DNA of 64,000 nucleotides. Source: Enterococcus raffinosus (GTDB lineage: Bacteria > Bacillota > Bacilli > Lactobacillales > Enterococcaceae). The translations under genes and the position numbers were made by a program. The stretch spans positions 1 through 64,000 of the forward strand of contig NZ_JAHLOS010000004.1 of assembly GCF_018917525.1 (NCBI RefSeq). The letters run 5' to 3'. The notes beneath the pieces are model-generated. The model was given only the letters and a program-made list of their open reading frames with translations, was not told where the DNA came from and made no database searches. Of this stretch, positions 58,977 to 64,000 are shown piece by piece (position 1 is the stretch's first letter; every line of letters begins with the position of its first letter).

Positions 58977-60134
58977 ATGTCTGATCAAGTGAAACAAACA
59001 GTTAAAAAAGTTTTCGAGGATTTGGCTACTAGTTTAGAAACCGGTCGAATGGAATCGAGATTCAAAATTGGTTTGACCATCGACGGCAGCGAATTAGGAA
59101 CAGAGGTCATGAAAGAGGCTGCTTACGCGATCAAGCAAAAAAATCTGTTTGATTTGATTCTGATTGGCAGCGATGTAGAGTGGGCTAAAGATTTTGAGCA
59201 CTATTCGACTACGACTTGTCAAAAAGAGTCTGCCGAGATTATGGAAGAACTGCTTGATAGCGGTGAAATAAAAGGTTGCGTGACTTTGCATTATAATTTT
59301 CCGATCGGTGTTTCTACTGTTGGGAAGGTACTCACGCCAGCTTTAGGCCGAGAACTGTTTTTAGCGACAACGACTGGAACAACCAGTGGCGTGCGCAATG
59401 AAGCGATGGTACTGAATGCCATCAATGGCATCGTTGCCGCCAAAGCCTGTGGAATCAATCAGCCGACAGTCGGAATTTTGAATGTCGAAGGAGCCAAAAC
59501 AGTCGAACGTTCACTGATGGCACTGCAAGAAAATGGCTATGAGCTGACATTTGGTACAAGCCAACGAGAAGACGGCGGAAAAGTGCTACGCGGAAATGAT
59601 TTATTGTTAGGCAGTGTTGATGTCGTAGTCTGCGATAGTCTGACCGGCAACCTTTTGATGAAACTTTTCTCTGCTTATACAAGCGGCGGGAATTATGAAA
59701 CATTAGGAGCAGGTTATGGTCCGGGGATTGGACGAAATTACGATCGTAATATCTGCATTATTTCACGAGCAAGCGGGGCACCTGTGATCGCCAATGCCTT
59801 GGAATACGCTTATCAATTAGCTCAAGGAAAGCTAGATAAAATCAGTCAGAGTGAATATCAAAAGGCTGACCAAGCTGGGTTGAAACAGATTTGCGCTGAC
59901 CTAACGGCGACTCCAGCAGCAGAGGCAAAAGAAATCGAACCACCTGCTAAGGAAATCGTTACTAGCGAAATCGCAGGAATCGAAATCATGGAATTAGAGG
60001 ATGCGGTTAAAGTTCTGTGGGAAGCTAAGATTTATGCAGAAAGCGGGATGGGCTGTACGGGCCCGATTGTTTTAGTCAATGAGAAGAATTTAACGAAAGC
60101 TCAGGATGAATTAAAAAGGGCAAGCTATCTATAG
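58977..60134 (+). CDS. grdD: Glycine reductase protein C, alpha subunit
   Basis: The 385-residue protein is PlsX/phosphotransacetylase-like, as GrdD is. LATTTGTTSGVRNEAMVLNA and AGYGPGIGRNYDRNICIISRASG are family parts. A C-terminal Cys in GMGCTGPIVLV is the residue that carries the acetyl group before phosphate attack. It releases acetyl phosphate, from which acetate kinase makes ATP. It is the last gene of the operon and is followed by a strong terminator. Confidence 0.93.
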   Translation: MSDQVKQTVKKVFEDLATSLETGRMESRFKIGLTIDGSELGTEVMKEAAYAIKQKNLFDLILIGSDVEWAKDFEHYSTTTCQKESAEIMEELLDSGEIKGCVTLHYNFPIGVSTVGKVLTPALGRELFLATTTGTTSGVRNEAMVLNAINGIVAAKACGINQPTVGILNVEGAKTVERSLMALQENGYELTFGTSQREDGGKVLRGNDLLLGSVDVVVCDSLTGNLLMKLFSAYTSGGNYETLGAGYGPGIGRNYDRNICIISRASGAPVIANALEYAYQLAQGKLDKISQSEYQKADQAGLKQICADLTATPAAEAKEIEPPAKEIVTSEIAGIEIMELEDAVKVLWEAKIYAESGMGCTGPIVLVNEKNLTKAQDELKRASYL

Positions 60135-60136
60135 CA

Positions 60137-60166
60137 AAAAACAGCTCATCAAATGGGCTGTTTTTT
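60137..60166. terminator. Bidirectional terminator after grdD
   Basis: AAAACAGC plus CAT pairs with ATG plus GCTGTTTT, with A-rich and T-rich flanks. It closes the glycine reductase operon and the convergent minus-strand gene. Confidence 0.85.
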
Positions 60167-60177
60167 GCGTCAAAAAG

Positions 60178-60624
60178 TTAGAAGAGGAGGTTGCTGCTGG
60201 TTATGGCACTATGGAAAAGTGCAAAAAGCAGAGCGAAGGAAAGAGCAAACGGATTTCGCAATTTCCAAGCAGTCAACAAGAAAAAGATCGATGGGGCAAT
60301 TGCCATACCGACTAGTATCCAAGCGTTAAAATGGCCGCTAAAATAAAAGCCCCAAAAGGCATAATAAATGATTAATGAACCGATCGCCATCACGTCTACC
60401 CTTCGATTCTTGATTGGGTTGTTTTTATTAATGAATGCACAAAGAGTGATCATGATACCAAACCGACCAATGTTTTCAAGCAGATTCCATAGCCAGAAGT
60501 TTGCTTCATTTTGACTCAAGGCATTCACGGGCGCATAAATAAATAGCGACAATACGTTTGGCAGCATCACGAAACAAACAGCTAGTAGTCCAATAGGAGA
60601 AAATCCAATTCGAAGATTCTTCAC
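60178..60624 (-). CDS. Small integral membrane protein, unknown function
   Basis: The 148-residue protein has four to five hydrophobic segments (FSPIGLLAVCFVMLPNVLSLF, FGIMITLCAFI, SLIIYYAFWGFYF, WILVGMAIAPSIFFLL, ALSFALLFALFHSAI). I do not recognise a family. The GTG at 60624 lies five bases after AAAGGA on the minus strand. The frame is open further upstream to an ATG at 60687, but that lacks an RBS. It diverges from the UvrA-like gene. Confidence 0.65.
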   Translation of the reverse strand: MKNLRIGFSPIGLLAVCFVMLPNVLSLFIYAPVNALSQNEANFWLWNLLENIGRFGIMITLCAFINKNNPIKNRRVDVMAIGSLIIYYAFWGFYFSGHFNAWILVGMAIAPSIFFLLTAWKLRNPFALSFALLFALFHSAITSSNLLF

Positions 60625-60723
60625 AGTATTCCTTTCATACATAGCTAAATTTAGTTTTATTATAGGAAAGTAACGACTAACGTACATCCAACTAAGGATG
60701 GAGATTACTCGGTAAAATTCTCC

Positions 60724-60754
60724 TTGACTCTCCGGTTACGGCAGACTTTAAACT
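60724..60754 (+). promoter_or_regulatory. MerR-type promoter of the UvrA-like gene
   Basis: TTGACT (60724-60729) and TAAACT (60749-60754) are separated by 19 bases. An imperfect palindrome centred in the spacer (ACTCTCCGG, TTA, CGGCAGACT) fits a MerR-family operator. Such promoters need the regulator to twist the DNA. No MerR gene lies in the window. Confidence 0.6.
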
Positions 60755-60775
60755 GGAAGACAGGGAGGGGATACG

Positions 60776-63046
60776 ATGAAACCACTAATCTTAAAAGGTT
60801 TAACTCAGAACAATCTTCAAAATATCTCACTGGAGATTGAAAAGAACAAATTGATCGTGTTTACAGGTGTCTCAGGTTCAGGAAAATCTAGCTTGGTCTT
60901 TGACACGATTGCGGCTGAAGCGCAGCGGCAAATGAATGCGAACTATTCGGCATTCGTTCGCAACCGGATGCCCAAGTATCTCAAACCGAAAGCGGAACGG
61001 ATCGAAAATCTGAATCCAGCGATCGTGATCGATCAAACTCCGCTGGGCGGGAACCAACGCTCCACAGTAGGAACAATCACCGAAACTTATTCTTTATTGC
61101 GCTTGTTGTATTCTCGAATCGGTCGGCCTCATATTGGGTCAGCAAGTCAGTTTTCATTCAATCATCCTCAAGGGATGTGCCAAACATGCTCTGGACTAGG
61201 TCGTGTAAATCAAATCAATCTTGAAAAGTTGATTGATTGTGAAAAATCTTGGAATCAAGGAGCGATTAATGATACCAGATACGCGGTTGGAAACTGGTAC
61301 TGGAAGCAGTATGCCTCGGCCGACTTTTTTGATAACGATCAACCCTTGAAGGAGTTAACCACTCCTCAATGGAATCAATTGATCTACGGGCATCCAGAAA
61401 AGGATTTGACACCGGTTAATCCGAAATTAGAAGGAATTTGTCGTAATTATGAACGGATTATTTTGAAGCGTGATCTTTCCGAGCGCAGCAAAATGTATGA
61501 GGAGAAATTAAAAGAGTTGTTATATGAAGCACCTTGCCCGGATTGCGAAGGTCGCCGTTTGAATCAGGAGACCTTGTCTGTGAAAATTAACGAGTGCTCC
61601 ATTGCAGACTGTGTTCAGATGGATATGAATCAACTACTGCTGTTTCTAAATCAACTATACTATCCTGAAGTGAAAGAGGTCATCAATGAAATTAAGCGAC
61701 AGGTTCAACGGCTGATCGATATAGGATTGGGTTATTTACAATTAGATCGGCAAACTCCGACCTTGTCTGGTGGAGAAGCTCAGCGAGTGAAATTAGTGAA
61801 GCACATGGGAAGTGCTTTAAACGGTATGTTTTATATCTTTGATGAGCCAAGCACTGGGATGCATGCACGCGATGTTTCTCGTATCAATCGGCTGCTGCAG
61901 GATCTTCGCGATAAGGAGAATACGGTATTTGTGGTGGAGCATGACCCAGATGTTATTGCGATTGCCGATGAAGTCATTGATATTGGTCCCTTGGCGGGCA
62001 AACAGGGCGGGGAAATCATTTTTCGTGGAGATTATCCAGCTCTGCTTCAATCAGACAGCCTAACGGGAAAAGAAATTTGCCAGACATTACCCATCAATAC
62101 TGAGCCTCGCAGCTGGCATGAAAAAATGACAATCAAAGAAGCGAATTTACACAATTTAAAAAATGTGACAATCGATATTCCCAAGCATGTATTGACAGTC
62201 ATCACTGGTGTAGCTGGCTCAGGAAAATCCACGCTAATTACAAAAGTCCTGCCAGAACAGTTTCCTAATGAAATATCCATCATCAATCAGGCCCCAATCA
62301 AAGCGACAAATCGAGCCACTCCAGCCACGTATTTAGGTATTTACGATGAAATTCGGCGGACCTTCGCTAAAGCAAACAATGTTCCAGCCGGCATGTTCAG
62401 CTTCAATTCAACCGGAGCTTGTCCAACGTGTCATGGCAAGGGGGAGACAATGGTTGAGTTAGTGTTCATGGACCCCATCGTAAATGAATGTGAAGCTTGT
62501 GGAGGACATCGATTTTCCGATGAAGCGTTAAGCTATCGTTTAAGAGGCTGCACAATTTTAGACGTGCTAGATATGACACCGCAAGAGCTGCAAGATTTTT
62601 ATGAAGGGCTCGGCAGTAAAAAAATGATCGAGAAATTACAGGCGATGATTGATACGGGGCTAACCTACCTGCCACTTGGCCGGAACTTAGTCACACTTTC
62701 CGGGGGTGAACGTCAACGGTTAAAACTAACCAAAGCAATTACACAAAATGAGTCTGTGTTTGTTTTAGACGAACCGACGACCGGCTTACATTTATCAGAT
62801 ATTAAAAAATTAAATGGATTGTTTCAACGAATGGTAGAAAACGGCAATACATTGATTATCATTGAACACCATAGTGAAATTATCAAACAAGCCGATTGGA
62901 TCATTGATATTGGACCAGATGGTGGTGTGAATGGTGGCAATGTTGTTTTTAGCGGTGTGCCTGAAGATTTATTAGAAAGTGGAACAATCACTGGTGAATA
63001 CTTGAAGAAGAGTAGTGAAATGATTAAAAACTCGATCTCCTGCTAA
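60776..63046 (+). CDS. UvrA-like twin-ABC ATPase (class II excinuclease subunit A homologue)
   Basis: The 756-residue protein has two ABC modules with zinc-finger insertions. Walker A sites are GVSGSGKSS and GVAGSGKST, signatures are LSGGEAQR and LSGGERQR, and Walker B sites are FYIFDEPSTGMH and VFVLDEPTTGLH. Zinc motifs are CQTCSGLG, CPDCEGRR, CPTCHGKG and CEACGGHR. It is about 190 residues shorter than UvrA and seems to lack the UvrB-binding region, as in the DrrC/class II group linked to tolerance of DNA-binding drugs. A MerR-type promoter upstream suggests drug-induced expression. Confidence 0.88.
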   Translation: MKPLILKGLTQNNLQNISLEIEKNKLIVFTGVSGSGKSSLVFDTIAAEAQRQMNANYSAFVRNRMPKYLKPKAERIENLNPAIVIDQTPLGGNQRSTVGTITETYSLLRLLYSRIGRPHIGSASQFSFNHPQGMCQTCSGLGRVNQINLEKLIDCEKSWNQGAINDTRYAVGNWYWKQYASADFFDNDQPLKELTTPQWNQLIYGHPEKDLTPVNPKLEGICRNYERIILKRDLSERSKMYEEKLKELLYEAPCPDCEGRRLNQETLSVKINECSIADCVQMDMNQLLLFLNQLYYPEVKEVINEIKRQVQRLIDIGLGYLQLDRQTPTLSGGEAQRVKLVKHMGSALNGMFYIFDEPSTGMHARDVSRINRLLQDLRDKENTVFVVEHDPDVIAIADEVIDIGPLAGKQGGEIIFRGDYPALLQSDSLTGKEICQTLPINTEPRSWHEKMTIKEANLHNLKNVTIDIPKHVLTVITGVAGSGKSTLITKVLPEQFPNEISIINQAPIKATNRATPATYLGIYDEIRRTFAKANNVPAGMFSFNSTGACPTCHGKGETMVELVFMDPIVNECEACGGHRFSDEALSYRLRGCTILDVLDMTPQELQDFYEGLGSKKMIEKLQAMIDTGLTYLPLGRNLVTLSGGERQRLKLTKAITQNESVFVLDEPTTGLHLSDIKKLNGLFQRMVENGNTLIIIEHHSEIIKQADWIIDIGPDGGVNGGNVVFSGVPEDLLESGTITGEYLKKSSEMIKNSISC

Positions 63047-63065
63047 GTCAGCAGGAGATCTTTCG
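63034..63065 (+). terminator. Terminator of the UvrA-like gene
   Basis: GATCTCCTGCT pairs with AGCAGGAGATC across AAGTC and is followed by TTTCGTTT. The stop codon lies within the hairpin. Between here and 63290 I see only AT-rich sequence and a TATACT box near 63281. Confidence 0.75.
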
Positions 63066-63304
63066 TTTAATAGATATTGAGAATAGTGAACTCTAGAAAA
63101 TTATTTTTTGCTAGAAACAGTACACAGAATATAATATAGCGAAAAAAAATAATAAAAAGAATTTAGATTGATTATTATTTAAAAGCTATGAACGCAACGG
63201 AGAGTAAGCTTCGTGAATATTCTTTCATTTTTTAAAAGATGTTGGAGGGTTTTTGTCACTTTTTGAAAGCCTTTTTTTGTTATACTTAAGAGGGGATGAT
63301 TGTG

Positions 63305-63580
63305 ATGGATCGATTGAAAAACATCTGTTGCTATGCACCCATGATGGTGTATGCAACACCAGAAGTTGAATTAAAAGTAGATAAATTGTGTTTGGAAATG
63401 GTTACACTAGCCGCAAAAGGCTGGAGTGTGGACCAGTTATATTATTATGTCTTGGCACACAGCATTGAAGTAACAGGAATAGAAATGGTATTATCGGCGG
63501 ATTCTAAAGGATTAGTCATTGTCTTTCGGTCAGAGCAAGAAAGACAGGAGGTGGAAGAATATGCCAGTGAATACTTTTAA
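63305..63580 (+). CDS. Small protein of unknown function (first of an overlapping pair)
   Basis: The 91-residue protein (start MDRLKNICCYAPMMVYATP) has no family that I recognise. It looks like a compact alpha/beta protein with VDQLYYYVLAHSIEVTGIEM and SKGLVIVFRSEQERQEVEEY. GAGGGG lies before the ATG at 63305; an ATG at 63296 is an alternative. The next gene starts inside its last 20 bases with its own RBS, so the pair is translationally coupled. Confidence 0.65.
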   Translation: MDRLKNICCYAPMMVYATPEVELKVDKLCLEMVTLAAKGWSVDQLYYYVLAHSIEVTGIEMVLSADSKGLVIVFRSEQERQEVEEYASEYF

Positions 63581-63779
63581 TTTAAGCCTTATTCATCAAA
63601 AAATGTGTGATGAATTTATTGCAGATATCTGGATTTTCGCCATTCAAAAATGCATGGATTTGCCCGAAGCATTCGTTGCGGCCAGAGAAGAGGACCAGCT
63701 TAAATACTTCTATCGCTTGATTGATCAAAATGAAGAAATGTCTTTGTATGTACATGAAGAATTGGGACTCGATTGTTAG
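63561..63779 (+). CDS. Small protein of unknown function (second of an overlapping pair)
   Basis: The 72-residue protein (start MPVNTFNLSLIHQKMCDEF) is mainly helical and acidic, with two Cys residues. AGGAGGTGG lies eight bases before the ATG at 63561, within the preceding gene. No known family is recognised. It is followed by a terminator. Confidence 0.65.
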   Translation: MPVNTFNLSLIHQKMCDEFIADIWIFAIQKCMDLPEAFVAAREEDQLKYFYRLIDQNEEMSLYVHEELGLDC

Positions 63780-63794
63780 TCCCGATTCTTTTTT
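63764..63794 (+). terminator. Terminator after the small gene pair
   Basis: GGGACT pairs with AGTCCC across eight bases, overlapping the stop codon, and is followed by GATTCTTTTTT. Confidence 0.7.
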
Positions 63795-63903
63795 CTTTTC
63801 AAGAGCAATTGCTTCTCATAGCAGAAGGCTTGTATACTTAAGAAAAGTGGTTCGCTATCTAATAGAAGTCTGATGACTATTAATTTTAAAGGAGGCAAAT
63901 TTT

Positions 63904-64000
63904 ATGAGTAATACGCTCCGATTAGTATTTCCTCAATGGCAGGGAGGAAATAATCCAAATTATGTTTTTGGTTCTGAATTGTTGCAGCATATTGTCCCGC
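63904..64000 (+). CDS. Arginase/agmatinase family protein (5' end only)
   Basis: Only the first 32 codons are inside the window (SNTLRLVFPQWQGGNNPNY then VFGSELLQHIVP). This start resembles the N-terminus of arginase-family proteins of enterococci and lactococci. AAGGAGG lies seven bases before the ATG. The metal-binding Asp/His motifs would be past the window edge, so the call is tentative. Confidence 0.6.
   Translation, partial: MSNTLRLVFPQWQGGNNPNYVFGSELLQHIVP

Overview
The window is a low-GC Firmicutes chromosome segment that looks like Enterococcus or a very close relative. The core gene order supports this: lipL, HD dNTPase-like gene, ywiB, rpoE and pyrG, then fba, murAB, rho and rpmE2, together with a cggR-gap-pgk-tpiA-eno operon. 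So do the Gram-positive ribosome binding sites, the type B L31, rpoE (delta) and PTS sugar systems. This is inferred from gene content, not from a database search.

Layout. 1-6.5 kb: a flavin/Fe-S enoate-reductase-type enzyme with a divergent AraC regulator, glyoxalase I, a Nudix hydrolase, and a lipL-HD hydrolase pair. 6.5-26.3 kb: mostly housekeeping. It holds ywiB, rpoE, a CYP152-type P450, tRNA-Arg(CCG), rpoN, the CggR-controlled glycolytic operon, a lipoprotein, a SulP transporter with an apparent ATT start, a YueI-like protein, pyrG behind a CTP-type attenuator, fba, murAB, rho and rpmE2. 26.3-36.3 kb: a DUF6933-like protein, then a binding-protein/histidine-kinase/response-regulator module divergent from a YtfQRT-YjfF-type furanose ABC transporter. 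36.4-44.3 kb: a secreted beta-propeller-like gene broken by one stop codon, then a PTS operon (EIICB, GH4 phospho-alpha-glucosidase, 6-phosphogluconate dehydrogenase, gluconokinase, RpiR regulator, EIIA). 44.3-52 kb: an accessory region with a frame-disrupted basic protein, a lone tyrosine recombinase flanked by two palindromic core-like sites and two pairs of arm-like repeats, an OmpR-type winged-helix regulator, a GFA protein, a SASA esterase, and an overlapping GNAT/APH-like pair.

52.2-60.1 kb: a complete glycine reductase operon, grdX-E-A-B-trxB-trxA-grdC-grdD. It lies behind a tandem glycine riboswitch with an intrinsic terminator and a possible cre site. grdA and grdB each carry an in-frame UGA that must be read as selenocysteine, so the organism needs SelA/B/C/D encoded elsewhere. 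The operon would reduce glycine to acetyl phosphate and ammonia using thioredoxin electrons, yielding ATP.

60.1-64 kb: a small membrane protein, a UvrA-like twin-ABC protein behind a 19-bp-spacer MerR-type promoter, two small overlapping unknown genes, and the start of an arginase-family gene cut by the window edge.

The most novel candidates are the self-flanked recombinase cassette (46.29-47.81 kb), the glycosyl-gluconate (aldobionate) interpretation of the PTS operon, and the selenocysteine-dependent glycine reductase in an Enterococcus-like background.
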